Of a DNA stretch of 64,000 bases, positions 51,280-61,389 are shown piece after piece; positions within the stretch are counted from its first letter, which is position 1; each line of letters starts with the position of its first letter. The DNA is from an uncultured Clostridia bacterium (lineage in GTDB: Bacteria > Bacillota > Clostridia > Oscillospirales > Acutalibacteraceae): the NCBI GenBank assembly GCA_947624285.1, contig CANQJS010000001.1, positions 62,001-126,000 of the forward strand, read 5' to 3'. The translations under genes and the position numbers were made by a program. Below the pieces are notes generated by a model. It searched no databases, had not been told where the DNA came from, and worked only from the letters and a program-made list of their open reading frames with translations.

Positions 51280-52212
51280 TTATCCTTTTTCAAATTTTAA
51301 TTTTGCATAAACGGCAACTCCCGCCGCGTTATCGCAACTAAAGTCACGCTCAGCAAAATAAGCGTTATATCTTTCACCTAATTTTTTTCTTAACATTGAA
51401 TTGCTTGAAACACCGCCCGCAAAAACAACAGGCAGATTTCCGTACTCTTTTAAAATGCCGTCTGTCATAGCATCTACTGCCGCGCAAACGGAGCAAACGG
51501 CGAATTTCGCAATATCATTTTTGCCCAATGAGTCCGCAAGCATTTTCCTGACCTTGTTTTCAACTCCTGACAAAGAGCAGTCAAGCCCCCTCATTGAGGG
51601 TTTGATATTAAATTCGGCGTCGCTTTCGGCAGCCATTTTATCAAGCTCGGCGCCGCATGGAAATTTAAGACCGATCAATACGCCCGTTCTGTCCACTACC
51701 TGCCCCGCCTTGAGGTCAAGGCTTTGGGCAACGGCGGTGACCTTTATAATCTCATTATTGTCAGGTTTCACTAACAGAGCCTCGGTAGTTCCGCCGGAAA
51801 GATGAAAAGAAATAAAAGGCTCATTCACAAGATCAAGCCTGCCCGCCGAATAAAGCGCGGCGAGAATGTGACCTGTTTGGTGCGAGGTTTTGTAAAGCGT
51901 AACGCCGAGCAGAGCCGCACAGGCGCTTGCCGCGCTCTCACCGGCTAAAAAGCACGGCATATAGCTTCCCTCAACGCTTCGCGGACGGCTGCTGACCGCG
52001 ATCGCTTTTACCCCTAAAGGATAATTCAAATCATCTTTGAGCCTATCAAACAATGCGGGAATATTCACTGTGTGCTGAAAAAGCGCCTCGCTTTGGCGCA
52101 GACCGCGCTCACCCGCCTTTACATCAAGCAGCTTTTTGTGCTGAATCATACGCTTTGAGTCAAATGCGGCAACAGAGGTTGTATAATTGCTTGTATCAAA
52201 ACCGATAAACAT
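51280..52212 (-). CDS. TsaD/Gcp-like (peptidase M22, Kae1-type) paralogue
   Basis: IGFDTSNYTTSVA, HTVNIPALF, HQTGHI (HxxxH), FHLSGGTTEALLV, FAGGVSSNSMLR. Confidence 0.85.
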   Translation of the reverse strand: MFIGFDTSNYTTSVAAFDSKRMIQHKKLLDVKAGERGLRQSEALFQHTVNIPALFDRLKDDLNYPLGVKAIAVSSRPRSVEGSYMPCFLAGESAASACAALLGVTLYKTSHQTGHILAALYSAGRLDLVNEPFISFHLSGGTTEALLVKPDNNEIIKVTAVAQSLDLKAGQVVDRTGVLIGLKFPCGAELDKMAAESDAEFNIKPSMRGLDCSLSGVENKVRKMLADSLGKNDIAKFAVCSVCAAVDAMTDGILKEYGNLPVVFAGGVSSNSMLRKKLGERYNAYFAERDFSCDNAAGVAVYAKLKFEKG

Positions 52213-52604
52213 TATTTGCCCCTTAAATAACTGCCCAAAATACCGTTGATAAAGGCATAATCATCCTTGCCGGAATATTTCTTCGCCAGCTCAACGGCTT
52301 CGTTTACGGCAACGCTTTCGGGTATATTTTCAGCATAGATTATCTCGTAAAGCGCGATGCGAAGTATCGAAAGATTGATTTTCGGAATACGGCTGAGCTT
52401 TCTTGTGCTTGAATATTTTTCAACTATTGAGTTAAATTCCTCGATGTGTAAAAGAGCATTTTCAAATACTTCTTTAGCGTAATCGGATAGCTCCTCAACA
52501 TTTTCCTCAAAGACTTTTTCTATCTCGTCCGCGGGCTTGTCCTCAAAAAATTCTTTTTCAAAAAGCAGAATGAGAGCCTGCTCTCTCATTTCCCTTCTGT
52601 TCAT
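52212..52604 (-). CDS. nusB: Transcription antitermination protein NusB
   Basis: NRREMREQALILLFEKEF, LSRIPKINLSILRIALYEIIYAENIPESVAVNEAVELAKKYSGKDDYAFINGILG. Confidence 0.96.
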   Translation of the reverse strand: MNRREMREQALILLFEKEFFEDKPADEIEKVFEENVEELSDYAKEVFENALLHIEEFNSIVEKYSSTRKLSRIPKINLSILRIALYEIIYAENIPESVAVNEAVELAKKYSGKDDYAFINGILGSYLRGK

Positions 52605-52622
52605 AAATCCTCCATAAAAAAA

Positions 52623-52649
52623 CGGCTGAAATAATTAAACTTTCAGCCG
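52623..52649 (-). terminator. Intrinsic terminator between Asp23-like gene and nusB
   Basis: CGGCTGAAA-N9-TTTCAGCCG followed on the minus strand by TTTTTTT. Confidence 0.8.
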
Positions 52650-52660
52650 AATTTTGATAA

Positions 52661-53050
52661 TCACTCTTCAGTTTCGGAAGGTACTGCGGCGGGAGCCTTG
52701 GAATCGACAAGAGAGGCAACGATAACATTGACCTTTGATACATACCTGCCCGTCATATTCTGCACGGCTTCCTTTACTACTTTCTGCACATCCTCGGCAA
52801 CGGGCTGAATTTTTATTCCGCTTGCAATGTTGATATAAACGCTTATATCAAGATTGTCTCCGTCCTGCACTATTCTGACGGGGCTCATTACCCTCAGACT
52901 GCCCTTTTTAATTGTTGAAACAACATCGGCGGGTCTGTTTGAAAATCCGGTAACGCCGTCAACATCCTTAGCCGCGTTTATTACGATGGCGGAAACAGCC
53001 TCCTCCGAAATGATAAGATCGCCTTTACCGCTGTAATTTGAAATCTCCAT
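52661..53050 (-). CDS. Asp23/Gls24 family envelope stress response protein
   Basis: GDLIISEEAVSAIVINAAKDVDGVTGFSNRPADV, VYINIASGIKIQPVAEDVQKVVKEAVQNMTG. Confidence 0.92.
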   Translation of the reverse strand: MEISNYSGKGDLIISEEAVSAIVINAAKDVDGVTGFSNRPADVVSTIKKGSLRVMSPVRIVQDGDNLDISVYINIASGIKIQPVAEDVQKVVKEAVQNMTGRYVSKVNVIVASLVDSKAPAAVPSETEE

Positions 53051-53183
53051 AAACCTGCCTCCCTGTAATACCTGTATTCCGAATACGAGCCGAAAGCATA
53101 TAATAAGCTACATCAAAACAAATCTACGCTTAATCAATGCTCGCTTTAGATAAGTATAACACAAGAGAATTAAATATACAAGT

Positions 53184-53816
53184 TTATTTTGACTGTATTA
53201 TGGTAACATTTTCAAAACTGCATTTAAGCTGTTCCATAGCGATCTCTTTGATTTGGAGAATTATATCGTCCGTCAATTCCTCAACATCAACGATCACATC
53301 AACGCGGGTGCCGTCCTCACTTATGACCGCAAGGCAATTCTTAACTCCCTTTGCCTGCACAAGAGACTCGATCTTATTTTCTATCTCCATATTCGTTGTA
53401 AGTCTTACAACGCCCTGAGACGCCGCAAGCCGTGATTCTTCGCTTTCATCCGTTGCGTTTATCACCTTTTGCAGCTCTTCAAGAGCGGAGTCCCTCGCGG
53501 TCTGTCTGTCGAGCCGAGCCGATGAAAAGTAATCGTTTTCCGCCTTGGTGGAAGGCTCTGTTGTGCCGTCTACGAATGTGGCTTCCCCGAGCGTCTTATT
53601 ACTGCTTATGACCGAATTGATTTTTGATGAAATATCGCTGTTCTGCCAATACCAATTGCCTCCTAAGCCTACCGCCAGAAGGAAAACAAAAACAGAAAGC
53701 GCCGTTCTTGTTTTTTTGTCTCTTTTCTTTTTTATCTCCTCCTCGGTCATAATGCCCTTGACCTTGGCTTTTTCGTTTTTCTTTGCTTCTTTCTTCTCCG
53801 TCATAATAAACGCCAT
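53184..53816 (-). CDS. spoIIIAH: SpoIIIAH-like stage III sporulation protein
   Basis: Single TM followed by DYFSSARLDRQTARDSALEELQKVIN and AKGVKNCLAVISEDGTRVDVIVDVEELTDDIILQIKEI; end of spoIIIA operon. Confidence 0.92.
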   Translation of the reverse strand: MAFIMTEKKEAKKNEKAKVKGIMTEEEIKKKRDKKTRTALSVFVFLLAVGLGGNWYWQNSDISSKINSVISSNKTLGEATFVDGTTEPSTKAENDYFSSARLDRQTARDSALEELQKVINATDESEESRLAASQGVVRLTTNMEIENKIESLVQAKGVKNCLAVISEDGTRVDVIVDVEELTDDIILQIKEIAMEQLKCSFENVTIIQSK

Positions 53817-53883
53817 ACCTTTCCGCCCATAAATAATTTAATAATTACATTCATCTATGGGCAGATAAATGCAACAGCCGCTG

Positions 53884-54420
53884 TTAATAATCAGAGCTGA
53901 TTTTTGAGACTGAAATTCTGTTTGACGAAATATCAAACAAGGCGGTGACGCATTGCACTATTTTTTCTTTAACGAAAATGTCGTCGCCGCCGCTGCAAAC
54001 AACAGCCACTCCCTCTATTTGCGGGAAATTTTCTTTGAGCAGCAATGGGCTGTCTCCGTTTTCCCCGTCATAAATAACATATTCATCATTTTGCGATACA
54101 GAACTTTCATCTGTGGAATTTTGTGTGTTTTTCGCAAAAACACTTTCGGTCGTGTTTTTAAGAGTCAACATTACCTTGCATTTTCCAACGCCGTCAATGC
54201 TTGAAATAACATCACAAAGACTGTCGTTTAAATCGGCAAGATAATCGGAATAATCAACCGTGGAAGTCTTAGTTGCCACTTCCTCTTTTTTTCCGCCAAA
54301 GTTCACTTCGGAAATCATTATAAGCATTATGCCCGCAAGACCGAGAGCGACAAGCGCCTTTACTTTAACTCCCTTGCCTGAAAATACCGCTTTGAATTTT
54401 TCCCTTAATTCAGTCGCCAA
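53884..54420 (-). CDS. spoIIIAG: Stage III sporulation protein AG
   Basis: TM plus LNDSLCDVISSIDGVGKCKVMLTLKNTTESVFAKN...PQIEGVAVVCSGGDDIFVKEKIVQCVTALFDISSNRISV. Confidence 0.9.
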   Translation of the reverse strand: MATELREKFKAVFSGKGVKVKALVALGLAGIMLIMISEVNFGGKKEEVATKTSTVDYSDYLADLNDSLCDVISSIDGVGKCKVMLTLKNTTESVFAKNTQNSTDESSVSQNDEYVIYDGENGDSPLLLKENFPQIEGVAVVCSGGDDIFVKEKIVQCVTALFDISSNRISVSKISSDY

Positions 54421-54850
54421 TCCGCTTCACTTCCGCCACTACGCCTAATTTTTCAAACAATAAATCCTTTACTTGCTCCACCGAATAATCATCGGTCACC
54501 GATACTTTAATTTCATTAACGGTTATCTCATCGTTTTCCTGAGAAACCTGCGCCGAAACAACGCAGCCGTCAACTCCGTTTTCATTGAGCGTGCGCTTTA
54601 CCATTCCCTCAAGCTGAGTTTGCGCCGAGTTTTCCATCAAATCGGAATATTCGCTGTCAAAATCAAAATCAATGCTGAAATCCGACAGGTCAAACTCCGT
54701 TAGCGGAAACAAAAATGAAATAAAAATAAACATCGAGATTATTATTTTATAAAATCTGCCCATACTTCCTTTGGGTGTCATCACGGAAAAAATTACCGAA
54801 ATAATAAGGGTAATGCAAATGCAAAAAGTCCAGTTCTTTACAAAATCCAT
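54410..54850 (-). CDS. spoIIIAF: Stage III sporulation protein AF
   Basis: MDFVKNWTFCICITLIISVIFSVMTPKGSMGRFYKIIISMFIFISFLFPL; start ATG 54850 overlaps the spoIIIAE stop (TAATG). Confidence 0.88.
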   Translation of the reverse strand: MDFVKNWTFCICITLIISVIFSVMTPKGSMGRFYKIIISMFIFISFLFPLTEFDLSDFSIDFDFDSEYSDLMENSAQTQLEGMVKRTLNENGVDGCVVSAQVSQENDEITVNEIKVSVTDDYSVEQVKDLLFEKLGVVAEVKRIGD

Positions 54851-55980
54851 TAAACGCTTCCCCTTGCGGCAATAAGAATACCGATTGAAATTATCGTTGT
54901 TACCATTGAGAGGATAAGCACCACATTCATAAGCAGCATCGCTTCGCCGAATGCCTTGAGAACGAGCGTTACCGAATCCTCGCCGAAGACCTCGGAAATC
55001 ATTGACGATATATTCAGCAACAGCCTCCAGAAAACGACCTCCGCCAAAGCGGGAAGAAATACAAGGGCTACGGCTATTATTCCGACAACGCCAACGCCTG
55101 AGCGTATCAGCGATGAATATGACTGTATCGACAAAAGACCCTCGCTTATTGCGCTTCCTATCACGGGAACAACGGAATTTATCGCAAACCTTACGGAACG
55201 CAGACCGAGCATATCGGCTCTTGACGCCACAGCGGTCTTTATTGAAAGAATTGATACAAAGACGGCGGCGCAGACCGAAATCGCCATTGTGATGTATTTT
55301 TTCATAAATCCCAAAAGAGATTTGAGATTGAGCTCGCTTCTTATTCCCACACAAATGCCAACTGCCAAGAAGCAGTTTGTTAGCGGAACGAAAACATTTT
55401 TTGAAATAAAATTCAATATTTGCGCCAGACCGAGAAGCATTGAATTTGTTGAAAAAGCGGCAAGTGTGTTTCCCGAAGCCGCAACTATCAAACAAAAGGT
55501 TGGCACAAACGCGTAAATAAAATTAGCGCAAACCGAAACCGAAGTGCAGGCAAGGCTTATTGTGCCCCTCATTTTCACGGCAAGCACGCAGGAAATTATC
55601 AACGCGCTTGTTGTGGAAAAAAGTGAGCTCATTTCTCCGTCAGTCATGGTGGAGCGCATATTCTTCAAAAACGACGACAAAATTATAAATACGATTATCG
55701 CCGCGCCCGCTTCAAGAGGCGTCTGCGCCGAGCCCGTTATCGTGTCCTTTATGCCGAGCAAAAAATCCTTGATCGAAAAATCCACAAGAGTGTTGTAATC
55801 AAAATCATCGAGTCCGAGATTTTCGAGCACTTCACGCGTGTCTCCGTCAAGCTCATCAAAAAACGAGAAATCGTAGCTGTTAAGATAATCCTTATATTCA
55901 TCTTCCTCGGCGCCCGCCGCCGTAAAAGGGAAAACAAGCACAAGCGCAAAAACGGCGAAGGCAATTAAATATCTTTTCAT
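54850..55980 (-). CDS. spoIIIAE: Stage III sporulation protein AE
   Basis: Polytopic protein with signal sequence; SLACTSVSVCANFIYAFVPTFCLIVAASGN, FVPLTNCFLAVGICVGIRSELNLKSLLGFMKKYI. Confidence 0.93.
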   Translation of the reverse strand: MKRYLIAFAVFALVLVFPFTAAGAEEDEYKDYLNSYDFSFFDELDGDTREVLENLGLDDFDYNTLVDFSIKDFLLGIKDTITGSAQTPLEAGAAIIVFIILSSFLKNMRSTMTDGEMSSLFSTTSALIISCVLAVKMRGTISLACTSVSVCANFIYAFVPTFCLIVAASGNTLAAFSTNSMLLGLAQILNFISKNVFVPLTNCFLAVGICVGIRSELNLKSLLGFMKKYITMAISVCAAVFVSILSIKTAVASRADMLGLRSVRFAINSVVPVIGSAISEGLLSIQSYSSLIRSGVGVVGIIAVALVFLPALAEVVFWRLLLNISSMISEVFGEDSVTLVLKAFGEAMLLMNVVLILSMVTTIISIGILIAARGSV

Positions 55981-56357
55981 TTCAAAAGTCCCGTGATTAT
56001 ATTTATTACCGCCTCAAACATCGGCAAAAGCATTGATATAACGATCACCTTAGCGGCGGTCTCCGTTTGGCTCGCGAGAGCGTTTTCGCCGTTGTCCCTG
56101 CATATATCGGATATAAACTGCGTTATAAGCACGATACCCAACACCTTGAGCATCAGCTTAACATAAGCGCCTGCCGCCTCAACGCCTTCGGAAACTCTGC
56201 TTATCGATGAAAAAACATCGCCGAGACTTGAGGCTATACTCAAAAAAATCAAAAGGCACGCGGCAAGCATTATTCCGAGAGACGCCGATTTATTGCTGTC
56301 CTTTAAAAATACGGCGAGTATAAGCGCCGAAAGTGAGATCCCTATTATTGCCGTCAT
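55977..56357 (-). CDS. spoIIIAD: Stage III sporulation protein AD
   Basis: Four-TM small protein, AYVKLMLKVLGIVLITQFISDICRDNGENALASQTETAAKVIVISMLLPMFEAVINII. Confidence 0.93.
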   Translation of the reverse strand: MTAIIGISLSALILAVFLKDSNKSASLGIMLAACLLIFLSIASSLGDVFSSISRVSEGVEAAGAYVKLMLKVLGIVLITQFISDICRDNGENALASQTETAAKVIVISMLLPMFEAVINIITGLLK

Positions 56358-56548
56358 AGATTAAACAGTGATTTTACCGTTGAAAACAATTCGCTGATTT
56401 CGGGAATAAGCATCATAAGCACCACTATTACTCCCGCAAGGGTAGTAAGCATCGCCTGGTCCTCCCTGCCGCTTCGCATAAGAACGGTATTAAGAACCGA
56501 GATGATTATGCCGATCGCCGCGATTTTAAAAATCAGATTTACTTCCAT
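56354..56548 (-). CDS. spoIIIAC: Stage III sporulation protein AC
   Basis: MEVNLIFKIAAIGIIISVLNTVLMRSGREDQAMLTTLAGVIVVLMMLIPEISELF. Confidence 0.95.
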   Translation of the reverse strand: MEVNLIFKIAAIGIIISVLNTVLMRSGREDQAMLTTLAGVIVVLMMLIPEISELFSTVKSLFNL

Positions 56549-56556
56549 TTATCCTC

Positions 56557-57030
56557 CTATATTAAAACAAGAGTAACGGCAAGCCCTCCGAATATGCCGA
56601 ACATAACATAAAGCCGCGCGTGGCTTTTATAATATTCTTCATATTTTTTTCTGCTCAGCTCCATATTCTCCTTAAATGCGTTAAGCAAACTCAGAGTGGT
56701 TGCACAGTCGGACATTCCGATATTTCTGAAAAGAAAATTTATCCTTTCGTTATCCCTGCTGTCAAGCTCCGTTTTGATATTGATATTTTCCAAATCCATT
56801 GTTTTAAGAAAATCAAGATGGCTCAGCGACGGCTCATTTATCAGCCTTTTAACTATTTTCGCTGTTTCATTCACCGAAAATTCAAGCTCAACCGCCATAA
56901 CGGAGCACATATCGACAAGCTCCTTTGAAACGGTGCATTTTCGTTTCAGCTTTGCGGCGCAGCTAACTCCCGCCGCAGCCCAGCATAAGTTCAGAAGAAC
57001 AATTCCTAAAAATTTCACTTCTAAGCTCAC
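56557..57030 (-). CDS. spoIIIAB: Stage III sporulation protein AB (start uncertain)
   Basis: LEFSVNETAKIVKRLINE...RKKYEEYYKSHARLYVMFGIFGGLAVTLVLI; position in operon. Confidence 0.88.
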   Translation of the reverse strand: MSLEVKFLGIVLLNLCWAAAGVSCAAKLKRKCTVSKELVDMCSVMAVELEFSVNETAKIVKRLINEPSLSHLDFLKTMDLENINIKTELDSRDNERINFLFRNIGMSDCATTLSLLNAFKENMELSRKKYEEYYKSHARLYVMFGIFGGLAVTLVLI

Positions 57031-57943
57031 TTACTTCCATAATATCAAAATCATTTGTATAATCGTTCAGCATAACGGCGTAATCAAATTCGTTTTCCGA
57101 AATCAGCCGCCTCACAACTGCCTTGTGTGTAAGCTCCGTTTTATCCGAAGCGTGAACGGAAACGGCGAATTTCACACCGGAATTAAATCCGTCCGCCATC
57201 GCCGCGACCTCGCGCTCTCCCGATATTTCATCGCAGATTATAATGTCGGGCGACAAAGTGCGGATTGCTGTTTCAATTCCCACGCTTTTCGGAAAACCCG
57301 TCAAAACATCCGTGTTTATTCCTATATCGGCGCAAATTCCCTGTTCGCCTTTGCATGCAAGCTCGTTTCGCTCGTCGATTATGACCACCTTGCGAAATCT
57401 GTTGGCAAAGCCGCTTGAAAGAAGCCTCGCCATATCCCGAAGCAATGTTGTTTTTCCTCCTGCGGGAGGAGACGCGACTATGATACTCGGAAAGCCGTTA
57501 ATATACAGCATATTAAGAAGCGGTCTTGCGCAATCCTTTACCTCATCGGCGATTCTTATATTCAATGAAGTGACTTCCTTGACGGAAGTTATATCCCCCT
57601 CCTTTATGACCGCCGTTGAGCATACGCCTATCCTGTTGCCGCCCTCGCCCGTGATAAAGCCTTTTTTTAGATTATCTATCACCGAGTGTACGGAATAGTT
57701 GCACAGCCTGCGAAACACAAGCTCAAATTCCTCATCGCTCACTATGTAAACGGCATCGCAACAGTAATTGAGAAGCTTCCCCTTTGGCGTTATGAAAAAG
57801 CTGTTTTTACCGAACACCAGCATAAGCGGCATATTTTTTCGCAGTCTGATTTCGTTGAGCTGCTTTAAAACCTCCGACGGAAGAGCGCTTAAAGAGGCGA
57901 CTATTCCGTCCGAAAGCGACGGTATGACGCTTTTTAAACTCAA
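56963..57943 (-). CDS. spoIIIAA: Stage III sporulation protein AA (ATPase)
   Basis: SIIVASPPAGGKTTLLRDMARLLS Walker A, KVVIIDERNEL, RTLSPDIIICDEISGEREV; start taken at TTG 57943 behind GAGGTG (alternative GTG at 57952). Confidence 0.93.
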   Translation of the reverse strand: MSLKSVIPSLSDGIVASLSALPSEVLKQLNEIRLRKNMPLMLVFGKNSFFITPKGKLLNYCCDAVYIVSDEEFELVFRRLCNYSVHSVIDNLKKGFITGEGGNRIGVCSTAVIKEGDITSVKEVTSLNIRIADEVKDCARPLLNMLYINGFPSIIVASPPAGGKTTLLRDMARLLSSGFANRFRKVVIIDERNELACKGEQGICADIGINTDVLTGFPKSVGIETAIRTLSPDIIICDEISGEREVAAMADGFNSGVKFAVSVHASDKTELTHKAVVRRLISENEFDYAVMLNDYTNDFDIMEVSELRSEIFRNCSSELMLGCGGS

Positions 57944-57960
57944 TTCTCTCACCTCAATAA

Positions 57961-57989
57961 CATATATGTACTCTTGTCCGCAAATATTA
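57961..57989 (-). promoter_or_regulatory. Candidate sigma-E promoter of the spoIIIA operon
   Basis: Minus strand TAATATT-N14-CATATATG, compared with the B. subtilis sigma-E consensus KMATATT-N14/15-CATACAHT. Confidence 0.5.
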
Positions 57990-58206
57990 CATATTAAATC
58001 AAGTCGGATCTATGCGCCGGGGTTTCCTCAAAGAAAAGCACACCGTTCACAGTTCACCTTTTTCGTAATACGAAAGCGTTTTTCAAATGTAATTTTCGTT
58101 TAATCCGTTGAAGAATAATAAAATCTGTGTTATTATTCTTATATATCTTTTAAAAGCAGATGTTTGGGCGTCGCCCTCCATTAAATATATCGGGTGGATA
58201 AATAAT

Positions 58207-61200
58207 ATGGATATAACTTTATCGAAAGACAAGCTGAATTCTAATCGCTTTATTAACGGTGAGACTGTCAATTATGCGATAGCGTACATTATTTCCTTTT
58301 TTATTCTGATATTTACCAAACAGCTTTTAAAAATCTTTTTCGGCGTTGATAAGGAAGCCGCCGTTGCCGTCGGCTTTATTTTGGGCGAGGCGGTTTTGCT
58401 TATCCTCGAAAGGTTTTTTGTCTTTAAAAAGAAAATAAATACCTATCCGCCACGGCAGATAGTTTTGGGTATCCTAAATGCGTTTATGCACTTCGGCTTA
58501 TTCAGGCTTTTATACGCGGCGCTTGTTGAGTCACTTAAGCTGCACGATTACACGGTGTGGCTTTTCTGCGCTGTTTTAATATTCATCATAAATTATCCGC
58601 TTGCGCGAATACTCATATTTGCCTGCCCCGAAACGCCGAATGATATGAAAAACGGCAGAATATACAAATTCGTTTACGCCAACAGATTTATAATCGGCGC
58701 GGCTGTTGTTTCATTCATCGCAATGAACTTTATGTTTATAGTGTTCAAGGTATTCCCTTTCGGCGACACGACCGTTTACAGAATGGATCTTTATCATCAG
58801 TACGGACCTCTTTTCACCGAGCTTTATGACAGGGTCACAAACGGCGGATCTTTACTGTATAGCTGGACCTCGGGCGGCGGCTCATCATTTTTGGGAAATT
58901 TTTTCAACTATCTTTCAAGCCCGCTTAGCTCGTTTATATTGCTGTTTGACAGAGAGCAGATGCCCTTTGCGGTCTCTTTTTTGGTTTCGTTAAAATGCGC
59001 CCTTGCGTCGATGACATTTGCCGTCTATCTCAAAAAGAGCCTTTCACGCCACTCATTCGCCTGTGCCGCTTTCGGAGTTCTTTACTCTTTCAGCGCGTAT
59101 ATGCTCGCTTACTTCTGGAACATTATGTGGCTTGACGGTATGCTGATACTCCCCTTGATAGTTCTCGGAATTGAAAATATCATCAATTCCGGAAAATGCG
59201 GGCTCTATATTGTTTCGCTTGTTTATTCATTTATCGCAAGCTACTATATCTCATTTATGCTTTGCATATTTTCCGTTCTATATTTTCTGACCTACTACTT
59301 TTCCGCAGCGCGTCCGAAGAAAATCAACGGCGACCTTGTAATTTCAAAGCGTTTTTCGTTCAAGGCGGTATGGAACAACGCATTTATAAACCGTGGCTTG
59401 AAATTTGCGTTTTCATCTATTCTCGCCGCGGCGCTTTGCGCTGTGTTTTTGATCCCCGTTTATTTCATTCTTTCCTCCTGCAGTGCAACTTCGGACGATT
59501 TTCCATCGCAGTTTAGCTCTTATTTCACCGTTCTCGACTTTTTGCAAAGCCATTTTGCGGGACTTGAAACAACGATTCGCTCAAGCGGTGACGATGTGCT
59601 GCCTAATGTTTACTGCGGCGTTATCACGCTTTTGCTTGTGCCGCTTTTCGTGCTGAACAAAAAAATCAGAATGCGTGAAAAGGCTGCCTATATAGCGCTT
59701 TTGCTTGTGCTTCTTTTGTCTTTCAATACAAATTATCTCAATTTTATATGGCACGCTTTTCATTTTCCCAACGATCTGCCCTACCGTTTTTCTTTTGTGT
59801 ATTCATTTATACTGCTTGTAATATCGTTCAAGTCTCTCGCGCGCCTGAAATATCTCGGCATAAAAGAAATCGGCTTAACCGCGTTTCTGTGGATAGGCTT
59901 TCTCGCAGTTTCGCAGGAGATGCCCACCAACAAGATATCGGATTTCACGATATATGCAACTATCGCCTTTGTCATTGTGTGGACGGCATTTCTGTTTCTC
60001 GCCAAAAAAGGAAGAGCCGGCAGGCTTGTGCTCGGCACTTTGATACTCGCGATTTCATTTTGTGAAATAATAATTTGCGATACAAATTCCTTTGGCTTCA
60101 ACCAGAGCTTATCGGATTACAACTCAAATTACAACGCATACACCGACGCCGTTGAAGAGCTCAACAAAAAAGACGATTCGTTTTACAGGGCGGAGCTTTG
60201 TTATCTCAACACAAGAATGGACCCCTGCATTTACGGCTACAACGGCATAAGCACTTTTTCGTCTATGGCATATGAGGACTATTCTCGATTGCAATACAAT
60301 TTGGGTATGTACGGCAACAGGATAAACAGCTATACCTACAACACCCAAACGCCGGTTTATAATGCGATGCACGGAATAAAATATCTTATTTACAACGGCG
60401 CCAATGCGCGACCGTCAACAGACCTTTATACAAGATTTTACGAAAATACCGAGGACGGTGTAACCGTCTATAAAAACGATTATACTCTGCCGATCGCATA
60501 CGGCGTTAATTCCGCCGTTGAAGTGTGGAACACGGCTGAGGGCAACCCGTTTGAGGTGCAGTCCGATTTCTTTTCGCTTGCAACGGGAATTTCGGGCGTT
60601 TTCAAAGAAGCGCAATACTATTCCTACAAATATACGGGTCTCAGCGGAGATCCCATAACGGAAAACTCGACCGTATTTTTCAAAAAGGACGACTCAGGCT
60701 ACGCGTGTGTTGATATAACGCTTAAAGCTGTTACGGACGGAAATCTTTATCTTTATGTCACCTCTCAAGACCTGCGTTCAATAACCTGCGACTACGGCGA
60801 TAATTCCATTACGCAGTATATTGAAACGCCTTATATACTTGACCTCGGATACTTTTCTAAGGGCTCTGAGGTGACCGTAAACGCCGAATGCGGCTCGTTG
60901 GATAACGAGCAGGGCTCGTTTACGATTTATTCATACTGTTTGGATAAAGAGGCGTTTGAACAGGGATTTGAAACGCTTAAAAACAATTCTCTTAATGTTA
61001 CCGAGCACAGCGACACGCGCATTGCGGGAAATATAGTATGCGACAGAGACTGCGTTCTTTATTCCTCTATTCCCTATGACGAGGGCTGGAGCGTATATAT
61101 TGACGGTGAAAAAACCGATATTATAAAAATCGGAAACGCAATGCTCGGCGCAAATATCGGTAAAGGCGAGCACACCGTTGAATATGTTTACAGACCGCGC

Positions 61201-61326
61201 GGCATTCTTTTGGGCGCGTGTATAACCGGCTCCGCTTTGCTTGGAATAATCGCATTTTATCTCGTGGGTAAAAGAAAAAGAAAAAATGAGCTCAACGCAA
61301 AATCATCAACATTTTTATACGGATAA
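58207..61326 (+). CDS. YfhO family multi-TM membrane protein
   Basis: GDTTVYRMDLYHQYGPLFTELYDRVTNGGSLLYSWTSGGGSSFLGNFFNYLSSPLS and C-terminal SIPYDEGWSVYIDGEKTDIIKIGNAMLGANIGKGEHTVEYVYRPRG; start at 58207 after GGGTGGA. Confidence 0.9.
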   Translation: MDITLSKDKLNSNRFINGETVNYAIAYIISFFILIFTKQLLKIFFGVDKEAAVAVGFILGEAVLLILERFFVFKKKINTYPPRQIVLGILNAFMHFGLFRLLYAALVESLKLHDYTVWLFCAVLIFIINYPLARILIFACPETPNDMKNGRIYKFVYANRFIIGAAVVSFIAMNFMFIVFKVFPFGDTTVYRMDLYHQYGPLFTELYDRVTNGGSLLYSWTSGGGSSFLGNFFNYLSSPLSSFILLFDREQMPFAVSFLVSLKCALASMTFAVYLKKSLSRHSFACAAFGVLYSFSAYMLAYFWNIMWLDGMLILPLIVLGIENIINSGKCGLYIVSLVYSFIASYYISFMLCIFSVLYFLTYYFSAARPKKINGDLVISKRFSFKAVWNNAFINRGLKFAFSSILAAALCAVFLIPVYFILSSCSATSDDFPSQFSSYFTVLDFLQSHFAGLETTIRSSGDDVLPNVYCGVITLLLVPLFVLNKKIRMREKAAYIALLLVLLLSFNTNYLNFIWHAFHFPNDLPYRFSFVYSFILLVISFKSLARLKYLGIKEIGLTAFLWIGFLAVSQEMPTNKISDFTIYATIAFVIVWTAFLFLAKKGRAGRLVLGTLILAISFCEIIICDTNSFGFNQSLSDYNSNYNAYTDAVEELNKKDDSFYRAELCYLNTRMDPCIYGYNGISTFSSMAYEDYSRLQYNLGMYGNRINSYTYNTQTPVYNAMHGIKYLIYNGANARPSTDLYTRFYENTEDGVTVYKNDYTLPIAYGVNSAVEVWNTAEGNPFEVQSDFFSLATGISGVFKEAQYYSYKYTGLSGDPITENSTVFFKKDDSGYACVDITLKAVTDGNLYLYVTSQDLRSITCDYGDNSITQYIETPYILDLGYFSKGSEVTVNAECGSLDNEQGSFTIYSYCLDKEAFEQGFETLKNNSLNVTEHSDTRIAGNIVCDRDCVLYSSIPYDEGWSVYIDGEKTDIIKIGNAMLGANIGKGEHTVEYVYRPRGILLGACITGSALLGIIAFYLVGKRKRKNELNAKSSTFLYG

Positions 61327-61389
61327 TTACCTCTTTTGACAAATAGCCGTAAAAATTGTGACAATTTAGTTAAAAGGTGCGAAAACTTG

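Noticed and set aside
54850-55495. Upstream extension of the spoIIIAF ORF (Arg/Cys-rich)
   Set aside because: Out-of-frame reading through spoIIIAE; the real start is ATG 54850 overlapping the spoIIIAE stop.
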